Source: an uncultured Clostridia bacterium (GTDB taxonomy: Bacteria > Bacillota > Clostridia > UBA1381). From it: a stretch of DNA of 64,000 bases. Of this stretch, positions 8,172 to 16,224 are shown piece after piece; position 1 is the first letter of the stretch, and each line of letters starts with the position of its first letter. The DNA lies in contig CAKSUM010000003.1 in assembly GCA_934501535.1 (NCBI GenBank), forward strand, positions 1 to 64,000, in the 5' to 3' direction. The notes beneath the pieces were generated by a model. It did not search any database. It had not been told where the DNA came from and saw only the letters and a program-made list of their open reading frames with translations. Position numbers and translations under genes: made by a program.

Positions 8172-8869
8172 TCAGACCGTTCGCCCCCATCTGCTATATA
8201 TCCCGCCAGCTTTTCCACCGCACGCAGCGGAGCGTCTTTTGCATCTCCCCACTCCATATCCCGATTGCGGTAGTCAAACTTCAGCGTAAACCTGTGAACG
8301 TCTTCCTTGATTTTTTCAAAAGCCGCCGCCTCTGTTTCGGCAATCGCCGCAAGAAATTCAGCATCGTCCGAAAGTCCGTACAGCTTTTCAAAATGCGGCA
8401 GGCAAAATCCTTTCGATTTTGCAACCTTTTCCCTAAAATCCTTATCGTCCTTCCACATCTCAATAAGGACGCGGCAGTATCTGTCCATAGTGCCGTTTAC
8501 CTTGCCGCAAACCATGCAGGAGGACACAAGCTCTGCACATGACGGTTTTGACGAAGCTTTTCTGAACAGTCCCTTTGCCTTTTCCGGTTTTTGCATCTGT
8601 GATATTTTTGCACGAACCGTATCAAGATGAGTGTCAAGAACCAATGCCAGCGGCAGTTTGTTCTGCGCGGCAAACAGCATATTATAATGCTTATTGCAAA
8701 ATCCCTTTTCGTTCGACTGTTCCCTGTGGTCCGGCTCCATCATTGCGGCGCCGAGTTCATATTCGACTGCTTCTTTTTCAAGCTTTTTTTCAATAAGGCA
8801 CAGCGGACATTCACATTCGGTTTCATACGCCTCGTTTATCGGTATTGTATAAATCTTTTCTTTCATCAT
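8168..8869 (-). CDS. DUF6062 family protein
   Basis: 233 aa, soluble. Conserved Cys/His sites suggest two zinc-binding modules: CECPLCLIEKK near residue 18 with GFCNKHYNML, then CMVCGKVN with GFCLPHFEKL. This arrangement matches DUF6062 proteins of Clostridia, whose role is unknown. It overlaps both neighbours by four bases (the hydrogenase-type regulator upstream, yitT downstream), so the three are probably co-translated. ATG 8869 and ATG 8866 are both possible starts. Confidence 0.75.
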   Translation of the reverse strand: MMKEKIYTIPINEAYETECECPLCLIEKKLEKEAVEYELGAAMMEPDHREQSNEKGFCNKHYNMLFAAQNKLPLALVLDTHLDTVRAKISQMQKPEKAKGLFRKASSKPSCAELVSSCMVCGKVNGTMDRYCRVLIEMWKDDKDFREKVAKSKGFCLPHFEKLYGLSDDAEFLAAIAETEAAAFEKIKEDVHRFTLKFDYRNRDMEWGDAKDAPLRAVEKLAGYIADGGERSE

Positions 8870-9120
8870 TCGTTATCCAGCTTTGCATAAACGGTTTTTG
8901 ACGTTACGCCGGGCAGCATGCCTATTTTTCCCGACAGCGTACTTATTGTATCGCTCGGAGCGTCAATAGCTATGCTTATGACCGATACGCTGCGTTTTTT
9001 GTACGGAACACCCATTCTGCCGATGATGTAGTCAGCATAATTATGCAAAAGAGCGTTAAGCTCCGCAACCGATTCCGAGTTCTCTACAACAATTCCTATA
9101 AGTGCTACTCTGCTATCCAT
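8866..9120 (-). CDS. Iron-only hydrogenase system regulator-like (TM1266 family)
   Basis: 84 aa, a single ACT-like domain. MDSRVALIGIVVE, YIIGRMGVPY, VSVISIAIDAP and LSGKIGMLPGV match the TM1266 family, named as putative regulators of the iron-only hydrogenase system because they often sit beside hyd maturation genes. No hydrogenase or HydEFG gene is visible here, so its job in this operon (argS upstream, DUF6062 downstream) is open. ATG 9120 follows AGGAGG by six bases; an in-frame start 18 bases further upstream lacks a site. Confidence 0.8.
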   Translation of the reverse strand: MDSRVALIGIVVENSESVAELNALLHNYADYIIGRMGVPYKKRSVSVISIAIDAPSDTISTLSGKIGMLPGVTSKTVYAKLDNE

Positions 9121-9158
9121 AAAATTCCTCCTGTTCACCGCTGTGCAGCGGAATTAAT

Positions 9159-10856
9159 TTACATAGTTTCTACCGTTTCAATTCCCAAAAGTCCGAGCGC
9201 GGATTTAATAACCTCGCAGCTTGCTTTTACAAGTGCAAGACGTGCGCTGCGTACCTCCGGCGCAACATCGTCCTTTAAAATCGGACAATTATTGTAGAAT
9301 TTATTAAACAGCCGCGCAAGATTGGTCACATATCTGTTTACATAGAACGGCTCATTTTTATCCGCCGCATCTATAATAGCGTCCTGATATGCATTCAATT
9401 GGGTTACAAGTGCGTATTCCTCGTCGGAGGTAACCTGTGCAAAGTCAATTTCGCCGGCACTTTCGCCGCTTCTGCGAAGAATACTTCTGCCGCGTGCATA
9501 GCTGTACTGTACATACGGTGCCGATTCGCCCTCAAAGTCAAGCATGCTCTCCCAGCTGAAAACAATGTCCTTTTCGCGTGAATTTTTAAGAAACGCATAC
9601 AAAATTGCGCCTATACCTATTTTCTTTGCAACATCTTCCTTGTTTTCCATTTCCGGGCTGTTCTTTGTTATAATTTCAAGAGTCTTTGAAATCGCTTCGT
9701 TAAGTACATCTTCCAGGAAAACAACATCTCCGTGACGTGTTGACAGCTTTTTATCCGGGAATTTCACAAGACCGAAACCGACATGTTCGCAGCCGTCCGC
9801 CCATTCCCAGCCGGCTTTCTTCATAACCGCAAAAATCTGTTTGAAGTGAAGTGCCTGCGGCATGCCGACAACATAAATATTCTTATAAAAATCATATGTG
9901 CGTTTTCTGTAAAGAGCCGCGGCAATATCACGCGTTGCATAAATCGTTGCACCGTCCGATTTCAGAATAATGCACGGCGGAATATTCAGTTCGGACAAAT
10001 CCACAACCTGCGCGCCGTTGCTTTCAACAAGCAAGCCCTTTTCTTTCAGAATATCGACAACCTCCGGCATTTTATCGGAGTAAAAACTCTCGCCGGCATA
10101 TGAATCAAAGCTTACGCCGAGCATATCGTATACACGCTTAAATTCAACCAAGCTGAGGTCACGGAATTGCTGCCATAACGCCGTTGTTTCCGGTTCGCCG
10201 TCCTCCAGCATTCTGAAATACTCCCTTGCCTCGTCCTCAAGCTCCGGATGCTTTTCAGCCTCCTCGTGAAACTTTACGTAAATTTTCAAAAGCTCGTTAA
10301 TCGGGTCTTTTTCGATAACATCCTTATCGCCCCACCGCTTGTACGCGCAAATCAGCTTGCCGAACTGCGTTCCCCAGTCGCCGAGATGATTTAGCTTTAC
10401 TGTTTTATAACCAAGACTGCCGTAAATCCTTTCAAGCGAATTTCCCAACGCCGTTGAAAACAGGTGACCGATATGGAACGGCTTTGCAATATTCGGCGAA
10501 GAATATTCAACAAGTACGGTCTTGCCGTCGCCTATTGACGATTTTCCGTAATCCGCGCCCTTTTCTTCAATTTCGGATATAACCGACTTCGTAAATTCCG
10601 CACGGTTGTAGAAAAAGTTCAAATATCCGCCCACAGCCTCTGCCTTTGCGATATATGAGTCCTGCGAGAATTTTTCGGCAAGATTTTTTGCAATGACAGG
10701 CGGCGCCATACGCATGGTCTTTGCAAGCACAAAGCACGGGAATGCCAAATCGCCCAGCTTCTGTTCCGGCGGAATTTCCACCGCTCCTTCAACCTGATTT
10801 CTGTCAAGCTCCGTAATTTCCGCAATTTTGTCAATCGTATATTCTTTAAAATTCAT
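9159..10856 (-). CDS. argS: Arginyl-tRNA synthetase
   Basis: 565 aa, full length for class I ArgRS. The order is an N-terminal ArgRS-specific domain, the HIGH motif in KPFHIGHLFSTALGN, the Rossmann core with LGDWGTQFGKLI, the KMSK-equivalent KLSTRHGD, and a C-terminal DALR anticodon-binding domain ending in LGLLGIETVETM. It charges tRNA-Arg in the cytoplasm. It is 32 bases downstream of the thioredoxin-like gene and 38 bases before the regulator, so it is likely part of the same transcript. Confidence 0.97.
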   Translation of the reverse strand: MNFKEYTIDKIAEITELDRNQVEGAVEIPPEQKLGDLAFPCFVLAKTMRMAPPVIAKNLAEKFSQDSYIAKAEAVGGYLNFFYNRAEFTKSVISEIEEKGADYGKSSIGDGKTVLVEYSSPNIAKPFHIGHLFSTALGNSLERIYGSLGYKTVKLNHLGDWGTQFGKLICAYKRWGDKDVIEKDPINELLKIYVKFHEEAEKHPELEDEAREYFRMLEDGEPETTALWQQFRDLSLVEFKRVYDMLGVSFDSYAGESFYSDKMPEVVDILKEKGLLVESNGAQVVDLSELNIPPCIILKSDGATIYATRDIAAALYRKRTYDFYKNIYVVGMPQALHFKQIFAVMKKAGWEWADGCEHVGFGLVKFPDKKLSTRHGDVVFLEDVLNEAISKTLEIITKNSPEMENKEDVAKKIGIGAILYAFLKNSREKDIVFSWESMLDFEGESAPYVQYSYARGRSILRRSGESAGEIDFAQVTSDEEYALVTQLNAYQDAIIDAADKNEPFYVNRYVTNLARLFNKFYNNCPILKDDVAPEVRSARLALVKASCEVIKSALGLLGIETVETM

Positions 10857-10888
10857 ACCTTATACATTTTCTCCCTTCTTATTTTTGC

Positions 10889-11293
10889 TTACTCCGGTTT
10901 GTTAAGCGTGCCTTCTATTGCGCTTCTGAGTTTGTCATGGTCGCTCGTCTTATATAAAAAACTGTCTATATCGCCGTTTTCATCAAGCATTATAAGCGCC
11001 GGTGTGTTGTCCTTTACCGGGAAATCGGAAAGAAGCTTTGTGTTTTCGTCCACATTGCGCACGTCAAATTCAACTTTTCCGATATACTCCTTTTCAAGCC
11101 GTGAAATCGTATCCGAAACCGACTTATCCGACAAATCCGCATTAGTTACAAAATACATAAATACCGGAATGCTTCCGGAATTGACGCCCTTGGGCGCCGC
11201 CTTGTTCACGTTCGGCACAATTACCGCCCAAATTATCAGAACCGACGCAGCAGCGGCGGCTGCCAGAGATGCAATAGCTTTTTTATTAATCAT
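10889..11293 (-). CDS. Membrane-anchored thioredoxin-fold protein lacking CxxC
   Basis: 134 aa. An N-terminal anchor of Ala/Val/Ile (about residues 5-27) is followed by an extracytoplasmic thioredoxin-like domain: strand IPVFMYFV, helix with SRLEKEY, KVEFDVRNVDEN, and a cis-Pro segment DNTPALIMLD. The redox CxxC is replaced by TNADLSD, so it cannot act as a classical oxidoreductase. The gene overlaps the end of trmFO, with ATG formed within its last codons. The fold assignment is inference from pattern; no partner is evident. Confidence 0.55.
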   Translation of the reverse strand: MINKKAIASLAAAAAASVLIIWAVIVPNVNKAAPKGVNSGSIPVFMYFVTNADLSDKSVSDTISRLEKEYIGKVEFDVRNVDENTKLLSDFPVKDNTPALIMLDENGDIDSFLYKTSDHDKLRSAIEGTLNKPE

Positions 11294-12593
11294 CACTCAT
11301 CACCTGTTCTTTCACAATTTCCAGAGCGCGTCTTGCAATCGCGCCGTATCTTTCCTGTTTGTTTTTTATCCTTGTATCGAGCGGTGCTATTATCCCGAAA
11401 TTTACATTCATGGGCTGAAGCTTTTCAATCGACTCGTTTGAAATGTACAGCGGCAGCGACCCGATTGCCGTCTTTGAACTTGGCTCATACATAGGCTTGT
11501 CCGCCAGCAGTCTTGACATATTATATCCGGCTAAAATTCCCGACGACGCGGATTCAACATATCCCTCAACACCGGTGATCTGTCCGGCAAAAAACACCTT
11601 CGGGTATTTTTTCATCTGATAATACCTGTTCAGCACTCTCGGTGCGTCGATGTATGTATTGCGGTGCATTACGCCGTAACGCACAAATTCCGCATGTTCA
11701 AGTCCCGGAATCATTGAAAATACCCGTTTTTGTTCGCCCCACTTAAGATTGGTCTGAAATCCGACCAAATTGTAAATCGACGCTTCTTTGTTGTCCTGTC
11801 TGAGCTGCACTACCGCATATGCATCGTCCCTGCCGGTTTTCGGATTTTTCAGTCCCACCGGTTTGAGCGGACCGAACAGCAGCGTTTGTCTGCCGCGCTT
11901 TGCCATTACTTCAACCGGCATGCAGCCTTCAAAAACACTGCTGTTTTCAAAGTCTTTTAAAGGTGCCGTTTCGGCCGATATAAGCTCATCGTAAAATGCG
12001 TCATATTCGTCCCGGGTCATGGGACAGTTGATGTAATCCGCGCTGCCGCGGTCATATCTCGCGGCGTAAAACACCTTGCTCATATCAATGCTGTCCTTTG
12101 CAACTACCGGCGCCGCGGCGTCAAAGAAATAAAGTCCGTCGCCGCCGCAAAGCTCCGAAATCGCCCCGGACAGTCCCTCCGAGGTCAGCGGACCGGTTGC
12201 AATAATTGTATACCGGTCTGTATCAATATCGGTTATTTCACCGCTGTTTATGCTGATTAGGGGATTTTCGCGTATAAGCCTCGTCACATAATCCGCAAAA
12301 ATCTCGCGGTCTACAGCCAACGCTCCGCCTGCCGGCACACGCGATACATCTGCGGCACGCATAATTACCGAATCAAACATACGCATTTCTTCCTTCAGCA
12401 ATCCGCATGCATTTTCTATTCTGTCTGCTTTAAGAGAATTTGAGCAGACAAGCTCGCAAAATTTTTCACTGTGATGCGCAGGCGAAAATTTTTGAGGTTT
12501 CATTTCGCACAGTTCAACCGCAATTCCGTGTTTTGCGAGCTGCCATGCCGCCTCGCAGCCGGCAAGACCGGCGCCTATCACTCTTACCGTCAT
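11286..12593 (-). CDS. trmFO: tRNA (uracil-54-C5)-methyltransferase, folate/FAD-dependent
   Basis: 435 aa. It begins with a dinucleotide-binding motif VIGAGLAGCEAAWQLAK and has the family segments FCELVCSNSLKAD, FFAGQITGVEGYVESA and GYNMSRLL. TrmFO makes ribothymidine at U54 of tRNA with methylene-tetrahydrofolate as carbon donor. Its start abuts the topA stop. The dprA-topA-trmFO order is the classic Firmicute arrangement. Confidence 0.97.
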   Translation of the reverse strand: MTVRVIGAGLAGCEAAWQLAKHGIAVELCEMKPQKFSPAHHSEKFCELVCSNSLKADRIENACGLLKEEMRMFDSVIMRAADVSRVPAGGALAVDREIFADYVTRLIRENPLISINSGEITDIDTDRYTIIATGPLTSEGLSGAISELCGGDGLYFFDAAAPVVAKDSIDMSKVFYAARYDRGSADYINCPMTRDEYDAFYDELISAETAPLKDFENSSVFEGCMPVEVMAKRGRQTLLFGPLKPVGLKNPKTGRDDAYAVVQLRQDNKEASIYNLVGFQTNLKWGEQKRVFSMIPGLEHAEFVRYGVMHRNTYIDAPRVLNRYYQMKKYPKVFFAGQITGVEGYVESASSGILAGYNMSRLLADKPMYEPSSKTAIGSLPLYISNESIEKLQPMNVNFGIIAPLDTRIKNKQERYGAIARRALEIVKEQVMSDD

Positions 12594-14669
12594 TTATTTC
12601 TTTTTCCTTTCGGGTTTACGCTCATATTTGCAATTTTCGTTAGAGCAGTATATTTTCGCATTCCGTCCGGTGCGCTTAAACAAAATACTTCCGCATTCCG
12701 GGCATTTTTCTTTCTTAACAGGTTCGTCCCATGCCATAAAGTCGCATTTCGGGTTATTTTCGCAGCCGTAGTATGTCTTGCCTTTTTTCGATTTTTTGGC
12801 AAGAATTTCACCGCCGCACTTGGGACATTTCACTCCCGTTTCATGGCGTATTGCTTTTGTATTCTTACATTCGGGATACCCCGGACATGCAAGAAATTTA
12901 CCGAATTTACTTATTTTATACACCATTTTTCTGCCGCATTTTTCACATACAACATCAGATTCTTCATCTTTTATCTTTACCTTTTCAATTGCCTTTTGCG
13001 CCTTTTCAAGGTTATCTGCAAATTCCGGATAAAAGTCCTCCAAAACCTGCTCCCACGTCATCTTACCGTCCTCAACGCTGTCAAGCTCCTGTTCCATTCC
13101 GGCAGTGAAATCAATATCCACAATATCCTTAAAATGCTTTTTCATAATGTCGGTTGTGATTATACCAAGTTCCGTCGGAACAAGCTGTTTCTTTATTCTG
13201 CGTACATAACCGCGCGAAATAATGGTAGTAATCGTGGGCGCGTAGGTACTCGGTCTGCCGATACCGTTTTCCTCAAGCGCATGCACCAGAGCCGCTTCGG
13301 TATAGCGTGCCGGCGGTTTTGTGAAATGCTGCGCGGAATCAATGCTGTGTACTTCAAGAGTTTCGCCCTCTTCCAAAACCGGCAGGGCTTTATCCTTTTC
13401 CTTAGCCGCGTCGGTACCTTCAACGTACACCGTCATGTATCCCTTGAATTTCACCTCCGAACCGTTCGCACGGAAAGTGTGAGTTCCCGATGTCAGCGTT
13501 GCTGTTTCACTCGCGTAAACCGCAGCCGACATCTGACATGCTGCAAATCTTTCCCATATGAGCTTATATAACTTAAACTGGTCATTCGTCAGCTTATCTT
13601 TAATATCTTCGGGGCGGATATTAATGCTGGTCGGGCGGATCGCCTCATGTGCGTCCTGCGAATTTTTCCCCGATTTATATTGGCGCGGACGAACATATTC
13701 TTTTCCGTACGTGCCGGTGAGAAATCCTATTGCCTCACGCTGTGCCTCCGTTGAAATTCTCAGCGAGTCGGTTCTCATGTAGGTTATAAGACCCACCGTG
13801 CCCAGCTTGCCGCCGATATTGACGCCTTCATAAAGCGTCTGAGCGGTCTGCATGGTTTTCTGTGTCGAAAAGCCGATTTTCCGCGATGCGTCCTGCTGCA
13901 GCGTGCTTGTAGTAAACGGCGGAGGCGGATTTTTTGTTATATCGCCTTTTTTAATATTGGAAACAATCAGCTGTTTTACGTCCGCTGCTATTTTATCTGC
14001 ATCCTCACGGCATAAAAGTTCGGTTTCCTTGCCGTTTTCACCGAAATACTTTACGCCGAATTCCTTTTTCCCTTTTTTGCACACGGCGTCAACCGTCCAA
14101 AATTCCTTTGGTACAAAGTTTTCTATTTCCTCCTCACGGTCGCATATCATTCTTGTTGCAACTGACTGCACACGTCCTGCCGAAAGTCCGCGTTTAACCT
14201 TATCCCATAAAATCGGGCTTATTTTATATCCCACAACACGGTCTAAAATACGCCGAGCCTGCTGTGCATTCACAAGGTTCATATTTACCGGACGCGGCTC
14301 CTTTATAGCGTTCTTTACCGCAGCCTTGGTAATTTCATTAAAGGTCACGCGGCAATCGGACTTTGAGTCGATATTAAGCGCGTGTGCCAAATGCCAGCTT
14401 ATAGCCTCTCCCTCGCGGTCCGGGTCGGTAGCAAGGTATACGGTATCCGCGTTTTTAGCCTGCTTTTTCAGCTTTGTCAAAAGCTCGCCCTTGCCGCGGA
14501 TTGTTATATATTTCGGTTCAAAATTATGTTCTACGTCAACGCCCAGCTGGCTTTTCGGCAAGTCAATAATGTGTCCCATGGACGCAGTTACTTCATAATC
14601 CTTGCCGAGATATTTTTTAATCGTCCCTGCCTTTGCAGGTGACTCAACAATTAAAAGCTTCTTTGCCAT
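12594..14669 (-). CDS. topA: DNA topoisomerase I
   Basis: 691 aa, type IA. It has a Toprim domain (LLIVESPAKAGTIKKYLG, DPDREGEAISWHLA), the active-site Tyr in GLITYMRTDS, and three C-terminal four-cysteine zinc ribbons (CEKCGRK..., CPKCGGE..., CPECGSI...). It ends with a basic tail ERKPERKKK. It relaxes negative supercoils. ATG 14669 has a GGAGG site. It sits 13 bases after dprA and abuts trmFO. Confidence 0.97.
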   Translation of the reverse strand: MAKKLLIVESPAKAGTIKKYLGKDYEVTASMGHIIDLPKSQLGVDVEHNFEPKYITIRGKGELLTKLKKQAKNADTVYLATDPDREGEAISWHLAHALNIDSKSDCRVTFNEITKAAVKNAIKEPRPVNMNLVNAQQARRILDRVVGYKISPILWDKVKRGLSAGRVQSVATRMICDREEEIENFVPKEFWTVDAVCKKGKKEFGVKYFGENGKETELLCREDADKIAADVKQLIVSNIKKGDITKNPPPPFTTSTLQQDASRKIGFSTQKTMQTAQTLYEGVNIGGKLGTVGLITYMRTDSLRISTEAQREAIGFLTGTYGKEYVRPRQYKSGKNSQDAHEAIRPTSINIRPEDIKDKLTNDQFKLYKLIWERFAACQMSAAVYASETATLTSGTHTFRANGSEVKFKGYMTVYVEGTDAAKEKDKALPVLEEGETLEVHSIDSAQHFTKPPARYTEAALVHALEENGIGRPSTYAPTITTIISRGYVRRIKKQLVPTELGIITTDIMKKHFKDIVDIDFTAGMEQELDSVEDGKMTWEQVLEDFYPEFADNLEKAQKAIEKVKIKDEESDVVCEKCGRKMVYKISKFGKFLACPGYPECKNTKAIRHETGVKCPKCGGEILAKKSKKGKTYYGCENNPKCDFMAWDEPVKKEKCPECGSILFKRTGRNAKIYCSNENCKYERKPERKKK

Positions 14670-14682
14670 ATAATCCTCCGTT

Positions 14683-15855
14683 TTAGATATTTATTTTGTA
14701 ACAGTTACCCGGGATTTTCTGTATAAATCCGCCGAATTCAAGCATAGACAATACCGACATAAGCTCAGAAACATCTACGCCGCTCCTTCTTTTAATATCA
14801 TCAATATGCATGTTTCCTTCATTCAATAACATCATTACGGCTTTTTCGTTCTCGGAAAGTGCAGCGTACTTTTTATCGGTCAGTGAAATTTTAATTTCAT
14901 TGTTCACGTCACCGCACGGTTCCTCATGCGTTTTCCCGAAAATTTTTCCAACCGCGGTCTTTTCCGGTTTTTCAAGTTTCATATGCGTAATTTCATACGA
15001 ATATTCCGCAAGAATATCTCCTGAGCATGTAGCAGGCTTTGCCATATTGCACAAAAGCGCGTTTGTTCCGGCGGAATTTTCCTTAAAGATACTGCCGGGC
15101 ACGGCAAAGACATCTTTACCCTGTTCAAGCGCATATTTTGCGGTAATCAGCGCACCGCTGCCTTTGGGTGCTTCAGCTACCAGCACTCCGCGCGACAGTC
15201 CGCTTATTATTCTGTTTCTCTGAGGGAAGTTGCCGCGTTTCGGCTCGGTCCCGGGCGGATATTCCGATATAATGGCGCCGTGTTCTTTTATATCTTTCAT
15301 AATATCGGCATTTTCGGGCGGATATGCAATATCCAGTCCGCAGCCCAAAACCGCAATGGTCTTGGCACCGGCATTCAGCGCGGAAATAGCTGCGACGGTA
15401 TCAATTCCACGTGCCAGACCGCTGACAATGGTCACGCCGTTTTCCGCCAATCCGGGGCAGATATGTTTCGTTGCCGCAATGCCGTAATCAGTGCACGAGC
15501 GCGTTCCGACAACTCCTATAGTCAGCAGCCTGTCCCACTTCATAATTTCACCGCTGACGTACAATACGTACGGCGGATTGTCAATCTGCCTCAGCAAATC
15601 CGGAAAACGCGGATTGTCAAATGTCAGTATCTCCGCACCGATTTGCTGAGTTCTGTTTAATATACTTTCTACCGTTTTAAGACTTTTATTCTTAAGTTCC
15701 GTCTTAATAATAGGTTTCAGCCCCGGTATTCCGGAAAAATCATTTGCGGCAAAAACATCGTCTACCGTATCAAAATGCTCCATAATCGCATTGATGTCTG
15801 TATTTTTAATTCCGGGAATATTCGTCAGCCATAGCCAATGAAGCATACGTTCCAT
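14683..15855 (-). CDS. dprA: DNA-processing protein DprA
   Basis: 390 aa. An N-terminal SAM/HhH-like part is followed by a Rossmann-like DprA core (VGTRSCTDYGI, SGLARGIDTVAAISAL, GCGLDIAYPPEN, GNFPQRNRIISGLS) and a C-terminal winged helix (HIDDIKRRSGVDVSELMSVL). DprA loads RecA on incoming single strands during transformation. ATG 15855 is chosen because GGAGG is five bases before it; the longer TTG reading is unlikely. It is first of the dprA-topA-trmFO block. Confidence 0.95.
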   Translation of the reverse strand: MERMLHWLWLTNIPGIKNTDINAIMEHFDTVDDVFAANDFSGIPGLKPIIKTELKNKSLKTVESILNRTQQIGAEILTFDNPRFPDLLRQIDNPPYVLYVSGEIMKWDRLLTIGVVGTRSCTDYGIAATKHICPGLAENGVTIVSGLARGIDTVAAISALNAGAKTIAVLGCGLDIAYPPENADIMKDIKEHGAIISEYPPGTEPKRGNFPQRNRIISGLSRGVLVAEAPKGSGALITAKYALEQGKDVFAVPGSIFKENSAGTNALLCNMAKPATCSGDILAEYSYEITHMKLEKPEKTAVGKIFGKTHEEPCGDVNNEIKISLTDKKYAALSENEKAVMMLLNEGNMHIDDIKRRSGVDVSELMSVLSMLEFGGFIQKIPGNCYKINI

Positions 15856-16170
15856 AAAATCCTCCAGCAAATATAAAATTCCACAATTAATACATTACTA
15901 CAAAATTGTCCGTTTGTCAAAGGTTTTTTTATATTTTCTATTTAATAAGTAGAAAAAAATCAAATATTACATTTTTTTCCGCCATAAAACAGCATAATTT
16001 ATGCATATCGGAAAAAATTGCAGCACTACCGGCTGTACCGTTTCGTGTACGCAGTCTTTAGCATTACTCCGACTTTGTGCCCGATAAATTTCGTATACAC
16101 TCTTAATCCGTCCAAACAAGAAGCTCTGCCGTCATTTGCTCACAAAAGCGGCGCCAAAACATTTTTGTAC
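15856..16170. other. Intergenic region upstream of dprA
   Basis: About 315 bases without a credible gene. The part next to dprA is AT-rich and should hold its promoter, but no clear -35/-10 pair was found. The section 16010-16150 is less AT-rich and has only short frames without ribosome sites. Confidence 0.4.
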
Positions 16171-16217
16171 AAAAAAGCAGTATCAAAATCATGCAAAATG
16201 CACGATAATAATACTGC
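16171..16217 (-). terminator. Terminator of the heterodimeric ABC exporter operon
   Basis: The GCAGTAT/ATACTGC stem encloses a smaller GTGCATTTTGCAT hairpin and is followed on the minus strand by a T-run; a T-run on the other side may make it bidirectional. It lies eight bases after the stop at 16225. Confidence 0.7.
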
Positions 16218-16224
16218 TGTTTTT

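Noticed and set aside
12471..13571. 366-codon plus-strand frame opposite topA, and a 248-codon one at 13852-14598
   Set aside because: They are antisense to the full-length, motif-complete topA, have no ribosome site and have the Cys/Phe/Ser-rich composition of a shadow frame.
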